Part shown: one piece after another, positions 25,560 through 34,019 of the stretch
How positions within the stretch are numbered: the stretch's first letter is position 1
How the letters are laid out: each line of letters starts with the position of its first letter
DNA from: JANMGV01 sp037440405
GTDB lineage: Bacteria; Planctomycetota; Planctomycetia; Pirellulales; Pirellulaceae
Direction of reading: 5' to 3'
Length of the DNA: 64,000 bases
Assembly (NCBI GenBank): GCA_037440405.1
Contig: JBBIUE010000018.1
Span: forward strand, 5,069 to 69,068
Position numbers and translations under genes: made by a program
Notes under the pieces: generated by a model
The model's input: only the letters and a program-made list of their open reading frames with translations
Databases searched by the model: none
What the model was told of the DNA's origin: nothing

Positions 25560-27323
25560 CTATGCCATGACGCTCTGGGCCGCCTTGAGCGTGTAGTCAT
25601 CGTCATTGTCCGTCAATGCATCCAAATTTTGCTGAATCGTGCGAATCGAAGACCGCAGGAAGAAGTCGGCAACCGCGTTATTGGCTCGATTGCCTGCTGC
25701 AAGTTCCGAATCCCATCGACTCAAGACGCACAGCGACGCAAATAACTCCATGACTGCCCAGGCGATTTTCTCGTGTTGTAACTGTCGCTCGATGACTTCT
25801 TCTCGGTGACGGAACAAAGTCTTCTGCATGTGGTTTCCGAATCTGCCGATCAAGCTTCCAATTTTGCCAGCCAAAGGTTGTAACTCGGAAGATTTCACTG
25901 GAACGGTGGGGGATGTTAGCTGCATGCTGGTCCAATCCAGGGCAAGCTTGTTGACCTTTCCAATCGCCTTCCAAGGCGTTTTCATCGAATCGTAGACATC
26001 CTTCAATCGGAGAGCAGGACCTCGCATACCGGCCATGCAGATGAAACTCATCAGAACTTCATTTGCACCCTCACCGATTTGATTGATGCGATGGTCTCGC
26101 AACATTCGTTCCAAGGGATTATCGGTGAAATAGGCGGAGCCCCCGTGAATCTGGAAAGCTTCATTCACGATGGACCAAAGCCGCTCGGTGCTCCAAACTT
26201 TGAGAATGGCGGTTTCCAACATGTAGTCCTCGAGCCCACGATCGATCAACCCCGCTGTCACAGTGGTCATGGCCTCCATCGCATAGGTCCAGGCCGCCAT
26301 GCGAGCAATCTTCTGCTGGACCATCTCAAACTCACCCAAAGTGCGATTGAATTGCCGTCGCGACTTGGCGTGTTTGATCGCCATCGAAAGGCAAGTCTTG
26401 GCCGCACCAGTGCAACATGCCCCGAAGGTCGTTCGTCCAAAGTCCAGGACCGTCAGTGCAACCTTCAGCCCTTTACCAAGCGGACCAAGAATGTTCTCCT
26501 TCGGCACTCGCATGTTATCGAACGCCAATCGAGCGGTCGCGGTTCCGCGAATCCCGACCTTTTCCATGCGACCTTCGAGGACTCGGAAACCGGGCATATC
26601 CGGTGTCACCAAGAACGACGTGATCGCTGTTCCGCTCTTTCCTGGCACAGGTGTCCGAGCCATCACCGTCAAGACGTCGGCAATGGCTCCATTCGTGATG
26701 TAGCGTTTCTCACCGGTTAAAATGTAAGCTGACCCATCTTCCGTCGGTACCGCTTGCGTTTGGACATTGGCTGCATCGGAACCTGCTTCGGGCTCCGTCA
26801 AAGCAAAGGCCCCAAGCTTCTTGCCGGCCACCATGTCGGGCAGCCATTGCCGCTTCTGTTCGTCGGTGCCAAATAGCAACAACGCTCGCATCCCGATCGA
26901 GTGGTGCGCATTGACAAAGATCGAAGTCGAACTGCATCGACCTCCAATCACTTCCAACAACTTGCAGTATCCCATCTGCGTGAATGCGCGACCTCCGACT
27001 TCTTTCGGTGCGGTCATGCCCAAGATGCCCAACTGAGCTAGTCCATCGATTACCGATCGCGGAATATCAGCAATCCGATCGATCTCGAACGGGTCGAGGG
27101 ACTGATCACAGAATGTCGTCAACTCTCGCACAGCGGAATCAACTTCGGCTTGTTCCATTGGGGAGAATTTGGGATAAGGAAAAATCCAGTCAGACACCAA
27201 CTTACCCCAATACATCCCCTTCGCGACCCCCATCTGTTCGCGAAACGAAGATAAGATTTCTTCAGCTTGCTTGATCTGCCGATCGCGTTCTGCCAATTTT
27301 TCAGCTTGCGTTGCTGTGCTCAT
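25560..27323 (-). CDS. Acyl-CoA dehydrogenase
   Basis: 587 residues. AAGGAG stands 5 bases before the ATG. The family motifs are LGAFALTEPEAGSDAANVQTQA (flavin/substrate loop), YILTGEKRYITNGAIADVLTVMART, GLKVALTVLDFGRTTFGA and MLETAILKVWSTERLW...QIHGGSAYF. The enzyme is FAD-dependent and forms a trans-2,3 double bond in acyl-CoA during fatty acid or branched-chain oxidation. It is longer than the usual 380-residue short-chain type. The roughly 150 extra residues at the C-terminus resemble the arrangement in VLCAD/ACAD9-like enzymes. It overlaps the upstream enoyl-CoA hydratase gene by four bases (ATGA), so the two are co-translated. Chain-length specificity cannot be read. Confidence 0.9.
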   Translation of the reverse strand: MSTATQAEKLAERDRQIKQAEEILSSFREQMGVAKGMYWGKLVSDWIFPYPKFSPMEQAEVDSAVRELTTFCDQSLDPFEIDRIADIPRSVIDGLAQLGILGMTAPKEVGGRAFTQMGYCKLLEVIGGRCSSTSIFVNAHHSIGMRALLLFGTDEQKRQWLPDMVAGKKLGAFALTEPEAGSDAANVQTQAVPTEDGSAYILTGEKRYITNGAIADVLTVMARTPVPGKSGTAITSFLVTPDMPGFRVLEGRMEKVGIRGTATARLAFDNMRVPKENILGPLGKGLKVALTVLDFGRTTFGACCTGAAKTCLSMAIKHAKSRRQFNRTLGEFEMVQQKIARMAAWTYAMEAMTTVTAGLIDRGLEDYMLETAILKVWSTERLWSIVNEAFQIHGGSAYFTDNPLERMLRDHRINQIGEGANEVLMSFICMAGMRGPALRLKDVYDSMKTPWKAIGKVNKLALDWTSMQLTSPTVPVKSSELQPLAGKIGSLIGRFGNHMQKTLFRHREEVIERQLQHEKIAWAVMELFASLCVLSRWDSELAAGNRANNAVADFFLRSSIRTIQQNLDALTDNDDDYTLKAAQSVMA

Positions 27324-28111
27324 GTTTTCTCCTTCGTTTTCTGTGCCGACGCCATCCAGAACGGCGGCCGCTTTTCAAGGAATGCGGATAACCCTTCGCG
27401 AGCTTCACTACTGTATCGTGCTTCCAAGTGAATCTGCACGAGTGCTTCATCGTGATCGCTCGGCGGAAAGGTTTCATTCAATAGTTTTTTAGTGAGTCGA
27501 ATGGTTTGTGGCCCCCCCTCGAGAATGCTGTCCGCTAGCGAGATCGCCATGTCGAGTACTTGATCGTCCGGCACGATATGTTGTACTAAACCGATCCGAA
27601 GCGCCCGTTCCGCTGAAATCGCGTTCCCAACTAAGAACAGCTCACGAAGGTCGCCTTCGCGGATTTTCGTCTTGAGGACGCCGCAGATCAGCGCCGGCAG
27701 CAATCCTCGACGAGCTTCCGGAAATCCGATCTTCGAACTTTCTGCAGCAACTGCGAAATCGCAAGCTGCCATCAATCCGGCGCCACCAGCGAACGCTCCT
27801 CCGCTCGGAACCGCCGCGATGGTGATCAGCGATGTTTCGCGCATGAGCTTCAAAGCTCGCTTAACCCATGCTGCCGAGTGCTCCACCAAACTCGAATCTG
27901 AAGCTTCCTTCAAGTCCAACCCGGCAGAAAACACAGTACCTGCCCCGCGCAAGATCATGACCCGATTCGCCGAGTTCGACTCAATATCGTTAACGGCATG
28001 ATAGAGTGCTTCGAGCATCTCAATACAGAGAGCATTCCGCCGCTCGGCACGGTTCATCGTTACCAGGCTTAAGCCAGTTTTAAGATTCTCGACTCGAATC
28101 GTATCAGACAT
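27320..28111 (-). CDS. Enoyl-CoA hydratase/isomerase family protein
   Basis: 263 residues. The crotonase fold marks are LVTMNRAERRNALCIEM, the oxyanion segment GAGTVFSAGLDLKE, AVPSGGAFAGGAGLMAACDF and IGFPEARRGLLPAL. The second half has AERALRIGLVQHIVPDD. Crotonases hydrate enoyl-CoA or do related acyl-CoA chemistry. One of the two catalytic Glu positions is replaced in SGGAFAGGAGL (usually GxAxGGGxxL with a Glu or Asp nearby), so the exact reaction is open; PEAR retains the second. The following acyl-CoA dehydrogenase begins inside this gene's stop codon. Together they suggest beta-oxidation or branched-chain amino acid breakdown. Confidence 0.85.
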   Translation of the reverse strand: MSDTIRVENLKTGLSLVTMNRAERRNALCIEMLEALYHAVNDIESNSANRVMILRGAGTVFSAGLDLKEASDSSLVEHSAAWVKRALKLMRETSLITIAAVPSGGAFAGGAGLMAACDFAVAAESSKIGFPEARRGLLPALICGVLKTKIREGDLRELFLVGNAISAERALRIGLVQHIVPDDQVLDMAISLADSILEGGPQTIRLTKKLLNETFPPSDHDEALVQIHLEARYSSEAREGLSAFLEKRPPFWMASAQKTKEKT

Positions 28112-28683
28112 CGATGACCATCATTCAGGGTTAGTAAGCGGATTTGTTTCGATCAAAAATGGATCGGCGATGAACCACCTCGATAGGTGCGAAGCTTGCG
28201 CAAAGGCAGGTTAGCCGCCACAAAAGGCCACGTAAAGCAAATCATTTTATCGTTCATGTCAATAGTGGTAAGCCCTCCTCGAAGAAATCCAGGCGGAACT
28301 TCAGAGCGTACGATCGACTAAAAACGTATTCACAAGATAGCAATTCGTGCATGAGTTCCAAGGCTCGTTAAGCTTGCACCGGGCAATGTTGCAAACCCAG
28401 ACCAACGAGTAGACGATGACGCCCGTCTGCTGAGGCAAGCGGCAGGCGAACATTTAGTGACCGAGTCAACATGAATTTAACCAACGAGGGCTCGAAGCAT
28501 TTCGAAGCAGACCGATACATAGCTGAGGATCGGTATCGGAGTGAAGGTATTCGCGGGACCAGACATTCGATCCCTTGCTCACGAGTGGCTTGCTACTTGG
28601 TAGACTGTTTTCTTCCGCTTGCCGTAATGATCTCTGGTTTTAGACTTTTCGGTTTCAACTCCCGCGATTTCGAGCGGCGAATC
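28112..28683. other. Divergent intergenic region before the ABC export locus
   Basis: The plus-strand frame of the next gene is open from 28471, but that extension is rich in charged residues and lacks a ribosome site, so it is treated as untranslated leader or ambiguous N-terminus. The rest holds the promoters of the enoyl-CoA hydratase (minus) and the ABC locus (plus). No repeat or RNA gene was seen. Confidence 0.35.
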
Positions 28684-31278
28684 ATGGTGCTCAACCTTCC
28701 TCCGTTTATTCTCTCTGCTTCGGCATTCCTGCTCCTGCTTGTTTCGATGGGAGCTAATGCGGAGGGCCGAGAACTGGAAGAGCAAATCCTTATCTCCGCG
28801 CCCGGCGTCCCAAACTACGTCGTGGTTAGGCCCGGACGTCAAACTGTGATTCGTACCGTCGTTGATAATGAATCGAGCCGATTGGTTCACGGTCGCGTTG
28901 TCATTTGGTTGACCGATTATTCCAATCTCCAGTACGAGCACCAGTTTCGACTTCAACCGAACCAGCGGACTCCGCTTTTCATACCTGTTTACATTCCTCA
29001 ACAAGCTCAACCTGGCACGCGTCTCGAAGCCCGAATGCGGGTGATCGTCGAGGAAGACATCGCGGTCGCCAATGAATCCGGAGCCGATGGTCGAGTGTTC
29101 GATCAAATCTATTTTAACGTGGTGCGCGACGATACCTCGACACTCATTTTGCTACCTCCGCAGCAGCCTGCGGCATTCGAATGGGAATGGCGGGCTGACA
29201 CGACTTATTACAGTTACGAGGCCGTGGTTGCGACTCGCTTAACCGCCGGCCTCAGCCGCCGCATGGTCAGCTTGTACCACAACCCGCTGCCTGCCAGCGA
29301 TGCCGTCTGGGATGGTTACGATAACGTTGTTCTTGCTAGCGATGAGTTCCTCGAAGATGCAGCGACGGTAGCTTGCTTGAAGAACTGGACCATGCGTGGC
29401 GGACGACTTTGGATCATGCTGGACCGAGTGGATCCCGTCAAGGTTCGAGGGCTGATCGGGAATGTCTTTCCGTACCAGATCGTCAGTCGACTGCCGATGC
29501 ATACGATCAACCTCCACACATCGGAGCGAATGCAAATCAACGATCGAGATCTGAATTTTGAGATCGAGCCCGATGTCACTCAAGTGCGAATCTTGCATCA
29601 AGGAGGCGAAGTCACGCATCGCGTCGGCGGTTGGCCTGCTGTGATCTGGTGCCAGTTCGGTCAGGGTGAGTTGTTGCTCACGACGATCGACGCGCGATCC
29701 ATGATTCGCCCAAGAACTGCGGGTCGAATGTCGTTCGGACGCCCCGAGGGAATGGGCGGAAATTTTCGAGATCGAGATGGTCGCAGCGTCATCAACCCTT
29801 CATTCGGACCAGAGTATGAGTCCGATTTTGAGCTTCGGCCTTGGGTCGGAACGCTTCCGATTCGATTGCATCAGTCCCGTCGCCCCCCTTCGTATTTGGA
29901 GGACGCTCGGAGGCTCGCCGACGCTGAGGTTGGGCTGGTAACCGTTCCCCGCCGCACTGTTGGATTGGGCTTGCTGGTATTCCTGGCAATTCTAGCCGGA
30001 TGCTGTGCCTGGACAGGATACCGTTGCCATTGGGAACGCTTGACATGGCTTGTTCCTTTACTTGCCGTTTCGAGTTCCTTCCCAGTTATTGGAGCAGCGG
30101 TATGGCAACGTAAGTCCGTCCCGCCGCAACTGACTGGCCTCCAAATCATCGATGGCACGATGGGAACTGGTCAAGCCTACGTGTCGGAAACGCTCTCCGT
30201 CTATCAGCCGCAAACGGGGCCTTTGACACTACATGGCTCATTGAATGGCGAGCTCATCCCGGGTCGTCGGCTGATGAATGACATCCCTCTCCATCGTTCC
30301 CAGCGCGACATCGATCAGTGGTCTTGGTCTTCGGATCAGTGGCCGGTCGGAGTTTGGCACGTTGAATCTGAGGAAGTCAGCAAAGTTCGTCTCCCTAAGG
30401 TTACCGGTCGTTTTGGACCATACGGTTTGAACATCGAGCTGAAATCCGAAAACGATAACCGCCACGATCGCAAGACCAACGATTGGCACGACCCCGTCGT
30501 TTACTTTCCGCCGAGCGGGATCGCTATACCATCAGAAACGATGGACTCAGGTTGGCTAGCTCGCGCTGAGGATACCGGAGACGGCGAAACGTTTCTTCGA
30601 GCAACGACGATTGACGATGCCCAGCTTTCTCGACAGAACTTTTATTCTGCCTTCTTTCGTTCCAAACATCCGTATACAAAAGTCTCCGCACCGTTGCTGG
30701 CACTTTGGGGGCCGAGATTGCCGACGTCCGTCCGCGCAGAGCCGACCTTGGAAAGCCGGGGACAATCGCTGCTCTTCCTGCCGATCGAATTGCAACCTCC
30801 TTTGCCCGGCGTTTTTCGCATTCCAGGTTGGGCTGTACAGTTGGAGGTCGACGACCGGTTTGGAGTCTCAAGCTCTGCCTATCGCGAAGGACGCTGGCTG
30901 AATCCGTTTTCACAGGCCATCGACGTTCGGATCAGGTTTCGGACGCCACGCCTCGATCCGTCGGCGCGCTTAACGGAAGTTCGTTGCCACCTCGACATCC
31001 AAACGACACGAAGACCGCTCCAGATCGAGTACCTCGGTAGCGGCAATCCGGTATCGCTGGTCGATACCGACGGAGCAAACGGTCGAATGGAATGGACCTG
31101 GACGCATCGCGATTTGTTGCAAGAACTTCATGCGGGGACAGCAACGCTCCGCTTCGCGGTCGGTCGACCTTCAGGTGCAGCCGAACGTTCGCCAGAGTCG
31201 CAGCAACCGTGGCAGATTCATTCCCTCAGTCTCGAATTGTCCGGAGAAGTGTTGTCGTCGAGCCTCGGAGAAAACTAG
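28684..31278 (+). CDS. Membrane protein with GATase-like segment, first gene of ABC locus
   Basis: 864 residues from the ATG at 28684, which starts directly with a signal-like hydrophobic stretch (LNLPPFILSASAFLLLLV). In-frame ATGs at 28627 and 28471 are alternatives. Residues 30-420 are beta-rich and extracytoplasmic. They include YDNVVLASDEF...LKNWTMRGGRLWI near 212-245, the pattern of a glutamine-amidotransferase-like domain used as a binding fold in other planctomycete membrane proteins. Two membrane helices follow at about 426-446 and 453-475. The C-terminal 380 residues are again beta-rich. The ABC ATPase gene starts one base after the stop, with a good ribosome site inside this gene's end, so the two are co-translated. 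It is probably an accessory or substrate-handling subunit of the exporter; no named family is certain. Confidence 0.75.
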   Translation: MVLNLPPFILSASAFLLLLVSMGANAEGRELEEQILISAPGVPNYVVVRPGRQTVIRTVVDNESSRLVHGRVVIWLTDYSNLQYEHQFRLQPNQRTPLFIPVYIPQQAQPGTRLEARMRVIVEEDIAVANESGADGRVFDQIYFNVVRDDTSTLILLPPQQPAAFEWEWRADTTYYSYEAVVATRLTAGLSRRMVSLYHNPLPASDAVWDGYDNVVLASDEFLEDAATVACLKNWTMRGGRLWIMLDRVDPVKVRGLIGNVFPYQIVSRLPMHTINLHTSERMQINDRDLNFEIEPDVTQVRILHQGGEVTHRVGGWPAVIWCQFGQGELLLTTIDARSMIRPRTAGRMSFGRPEGMGGNFRDRDGRSVINPSFGPEYESDFELRPWVGTLPIRLHQSRRPPSYLEDARRLADAEVGLVTVPRRTVGLGLLVFLAILAGCCAWTGYRCHWERLTWLVPLLAVSSSFPVIGAAVWQRKSVPPQLTGLQIIDGTMGTGQAYVSETLSVYQPQTGPLTLHGSLNGELIPGRRLMNDIPLHRSQRDIDQWSWSSDQWPVGVWHVESEEVSKVRLPKVTGRFGPYGLNIELKSENDNRHDRKTNDWHDPVVYFPPSGIAIPSETMDSGWLARAEDTGDGETFLRATTIDDAQLSRQNFYSAFFRSKHPYTKVSAPLLALWGPRLPTSVRAEPTLESRGQSLLFLPIELQPPLPGVFRIPGWAVQLEVDDRFGVSSSAYREGRWLNPFSQAIDVRIRFRTPRLDPSARLTEVRCHLDIQTTRRPLQIEYLGSGNPVSLVDTDGANGRMEWTWTHRDLLQELHAGTATLRFAVGRPSGAAERSPESQQPWQIHSLSLELSGEVLSSSLGEN
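31267..31270 (+). promoter_or_regulatory. Shine-Dalgarno site GGAG for the ABC ATPase
   Basis: GGAG is 9 bases before the GTG at 31280 and lies inside the final codons of the preceding gene. It shows translational coupling and rules out the longer in-frame extension. Confidence 0.7.
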
Positions 31279-31279
31279 C

Positions 31280-32248
31280 GTGAATCACCCACCCAAAACC
31301 ATTTGCAAAGTTGTCGAGATTCGCCATTTGACAAAGCGCTATGGCGATTTCGTCGCGGTCGATGACCTTTCGCTTCATGTCGATCGGGGCGGAATTCTCG
31401 GCTTCATCGGCCCGAACGGAGCAGGTAAGACGACGACGATCAAGATTCTCGTTGGGCTCAGCCGTCCAACCTCGGGCGTCGCGGAGATCGAAGGGGTGAA
31501 TTGCCTGACCGGCTCAAAGAAGATCAAACATCTGGTCGGATACATGCCCGATCGATTTGGCTCCTACGACAACATGCGAGTCCACGAGTACTTGGATTTC
31601 TTTGCGGCCACGTTCGGAATTCCTCGAAGCCTTCGGAAGAAGCGGATCGACGAAGTGTTGCAAGTCACCTCCTCTGAATACATGCGAGACCGCTTCGTCG
31701 AAAGTTTGAGCCACGGGATGCAACAGCGAATCGGTATCGCCCGAGTCCTTCTGCACGATCCAGCGGTCCTGATCCTCGACGAGCCAGCCAACGGGCTCGA
31801 TCCACAGGCCCGCATCGAGATGCGTGAACTGCTGCTCCGACTAGCCGCTGCGGGCAAGACTCTCATCGTCACCAGCCATATTCTCGCCGAGTTATCCCGA
31901 ATCTGTAGCAGCGTAGCCATCATCACCCATGGAAAGCTGCGAGCATTCGGTAGTCTCGATGATGTCATGCGGGCCCTTTGCCCAAGGCGCCAATTCGAAA
32001 TTCAACTGCTCGATGGTGCCGACCTGGAACGGATCGAATCCCTGCTCCGCGAGTTTGGCAACGCAGACATGGAGATTCAGGTTTCGCCCAAGGAGCGACT
32101 CGCACGCTTTTCCTCGCAGTTTGATGAAACGAAGCTGGCTGAGCTTCTTGGACAACTCGTTTCAAACAACATTCGCGTCGTCCAATTTCGCGAAGTGCCG
32201 ACCAACTTGGAGGATGCATTCATGAGTGCCGCGAATGCAAGGGGATAG
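31280..32248 (+). CDS. ABC transporter ATP-binding protein
   Basis: 322 residues from the GTG at 31280. Walker A is GPNGAGKTTT, the Q-loop lies near GYMPDRFGSYDNM, the signature is LSHGMQQR, Walker B is AVLILDEPANGLDP and the switch histidine is in LIVTSHIL. The LSHG in place of LSGG is within the family's range. The C-terminal 90 residues (FEIQLLDGADLERIESLLREF...) are the extra domain found in ABC-2-type exporter ATPases. It powers the permease that starts 4 bp downstream, forming an ABC-2 exporter. The substrate is not deducible; similar loci in planctomycetes are associated with surface or cell envelope export. Confidence 0.9.
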   Translation: MNHPPKTICKVVEIRHLTKRYGDFVAVDDLSLHVDRGGILGFIGPNGAGKTTTIKILVGLSRPTSGVAEIEGVNCLTGSKKIKHLVGYMPDRFGSYDNMRVHEYLDFFAATFGIPRSLRKKRIDEVLQVTSSEYMRDRFVESLSHGMQQRIGIARVLLHDPAVLILDEPANGLDPQARIEMRELLLRLAAAGKTLIVTSHILAELSRICSSVAIITHGKLRAFGSLDDVMRALCPRRQFEIQLLDGADLERIESLLREFGNADMEIQVSPKERLARFSSQFDETKLAELLGQLVSNNIRVVQFREVPTNLEDAFMSAANARG

Positions 32249-32252
32249 CATC

Positions 32253-33992
32253 ATGGAAGAAGCAAAAACGACCGCGCTGCCATTTTGGGAGAATCCCGTT
32301 TTCTGGCGCGAGCTGATGGATCGGATGCGATCGCCCAAGGCGGTGGCAGCTATTTTCGCTGTCTCCATTTCGACGAGTCTCATCGTATTGCTCCGCTGGC
32401 CTAGCATCAGTCGTGTTGCCGTCGAGGGAAGCCGAGTTAGTCCCTCAGGGAGTCTCTCCGCGGTGGCCCTCCTGACACAAAGTTCGATGGAAGTGTTTCG
32501 TCCGCTGGCCTATGGAATGGCGGCGGCGATCGCCTTGTTGGTTCCAGCGTTTCCCGCGAGTGCCATTGTAGGAGAACGGCAACGCGGAACACTCGCGCTG
32601 TTGCTCCACTCGCCTCTTTCGCCGACCCGAATCTATTTGGGTAAGTTTTTAGCTCAAAGTGTTTTGGCGCTGATCTTGTTGTCGGCAAGTCTGCCGGCGG
32701 TTGCAGCAGCTTTCCTGTTAGGTGGATTATCCGTTCGCAATCATCTTTTGCCTTTGGCGTTCATCATGACAGCCATGATCGCCGGACTCACTGCGGTTGG
32801 ACTTGCGATCAGCGCTTGCTCAAAATCCGTCGACTCGGCGATCAAGTGGACGTATGCAGCGATGGTCGTTCTAACGCTCATGCTTTTGCTACCGAGCGCT
32901 TTCTGGATGGGAGCAACCGGTTGGGTTGGAGCGATCGTGAACGGGATGCGAGGTCTCTCGCCGTTAGCTGCGGTGCAGGAAATCTCTGGCCACATTCCAA
33001 TCGGAGGGGCGGGATTTTTGAAGGCCAGCGGTTGGATTCCCATTTACGTGTTCTCCCAGGCCTTGCTCGTGTTGGTGTTGTCGATTTTCACCATTGGCCG
33101 CCTAAGACCGGAGTTGCTCGAAAAAGCAAAGTCGACAGGAAGAGTCACCGATGAGCAAAACTTGTGGGTCCGTATCTTCCGACGCCTAGCCTACTTAGTC
33201 GATCCACAACGTCGAAAACCTGGCATACCGCGATTCGTCAATCCCGTCATGGTCAAAGAATTCCGGTCTCGAACGTTCGGGAGAGTCCACTGGCTGCTCC
33301 GCTTAGTCGCTGCGTGCGCCATTGGATCGATGGGGCTCACGGTGATTGCAACCAGTGGAACCATCGCCTGGGGAACGGAGCGGATCGTTGGAGCGATGGT
33401 GGTCTTGCAGCTCGCCTTGCTGGTTCTGTTCGGTCCGGCATTGGGAGCGAGCTTGATCAGTGCGGAAGTCGAGAGTGGCGGTTGGGTACAACTCTTGATG
33501 ACTCCGCTTTCATCGCTGCGCATCGTGTTTGGAAAGTTGCTCAGCGTCTTTCTCACGCTGATGTTGATCTTGCTGGCGACCGTTCCTGGCTATTGGGCAC
33601 TGACGTTCATCGACCCAGATACTCGCGGGCCGCTGAACCGAGTCATGATTTCCTTGGTCGTGGTCAGCATGGAAATACTTTTCGTGAGTGCTTGGTTAGG
33701 CTCGCTGCATCGGCGAGCTGCCGTGGCAACGATTACAAGCTACATCGCCATTCTGACGCTGATCGCGGGAACATTTTTGGTGTGGGTCGCTCAGGATCGA
33801 CCGTTCGGCAAGGACTTTGTGGAGCGAGTCCTTGTCTTCAATCCGGTAGCAGGGGCTCTTTCCGAGATCCGCATGCCCGGGTTCGAACAATACCGACTGC
33901 TGCCAGAAGCTTGGTGGGTTGGTGGAACGGTCGCTGGACTGGCATTGTGTGGATTGATCTTGCAGACGTGGCGGCTCACCAAACCGGTATAG
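32253..33992 (+). CDS. ABC-2 type permease, apparently two permease units in one chain
   Basis: 579 residues from the ATG at 32253, preceded by AGGGG 8 bases upstream and 4 bp after the ATPase stop. About 12 hydrophobic segments are visible. Two copies of the ABC-2 coupling pattern occur: RGTLALLLHSPLSPTRIYLGK near residue 110 and GGWVQLLMTPLSSLRIVFGK near residue 410. Each is followed by long hydrophobic helices. An intervening cytosolic segment (LRPELLEKAKSTGRVTDEQN...VDPQRRKPGIPRF) separates the halves. This suggests an internal duplication or fusion, so one polypeptide may supply the whole transmembrane dimer. It works with the ATPase encoded immediately upstream. Confidence 0.85.
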   Translation: MEEAKTTALPFWENPVFWRELMDRMRSPKAVAAIFAVSISTSLIVLLRWPSISRVAVEGSRVSPSGSLSAVALLTQSSMEVFRPLAYGMAAAIALLVPAFPASAIVGERQRGTLALLLHSPLSPTRIYLGKFLAQSVLALILLSASLPAVAAAFLLGGLSVRNHLLPLAFIMTAMIAGLTAVGLAISACSKSVDSAIKWTYAAMVVLTLMLLLPSAFWMGATGWVGAIVNGMRGLSPLAAVQEISGHIPIGGAGFLKASGWIPIYVFSQALLVLVLSIFTIGRLRPELLEKAKSTGRVTDEQNLWVRIFRRLAYLVDPQRRKPGIPRFVNPVMVKEFRSRTFGRVHWLLRLVAACAIGSMGLTVIATSGTIAWGTERIVGAMVVLQLALLVLFGPALGASLISAEVESGGWVQLLMTPLSSLRIVFGKLLSVFLTLMLILLATVPGYWALTFIDPDTRGPLNRVMISLVVVSMEILFVSAWLGSLHRRAAVATITSYIAILTLIAGTFLVWVAQDRPFGKDFVERVLVFNPVAGALSEIRMPGFEQYRLLPEAWWVGGTVAGLALCGLILQTWRLTKPV

Positions 33993-34019
33993 AGTATCGG
34001 ATCCGACAGGAGTGAATTC

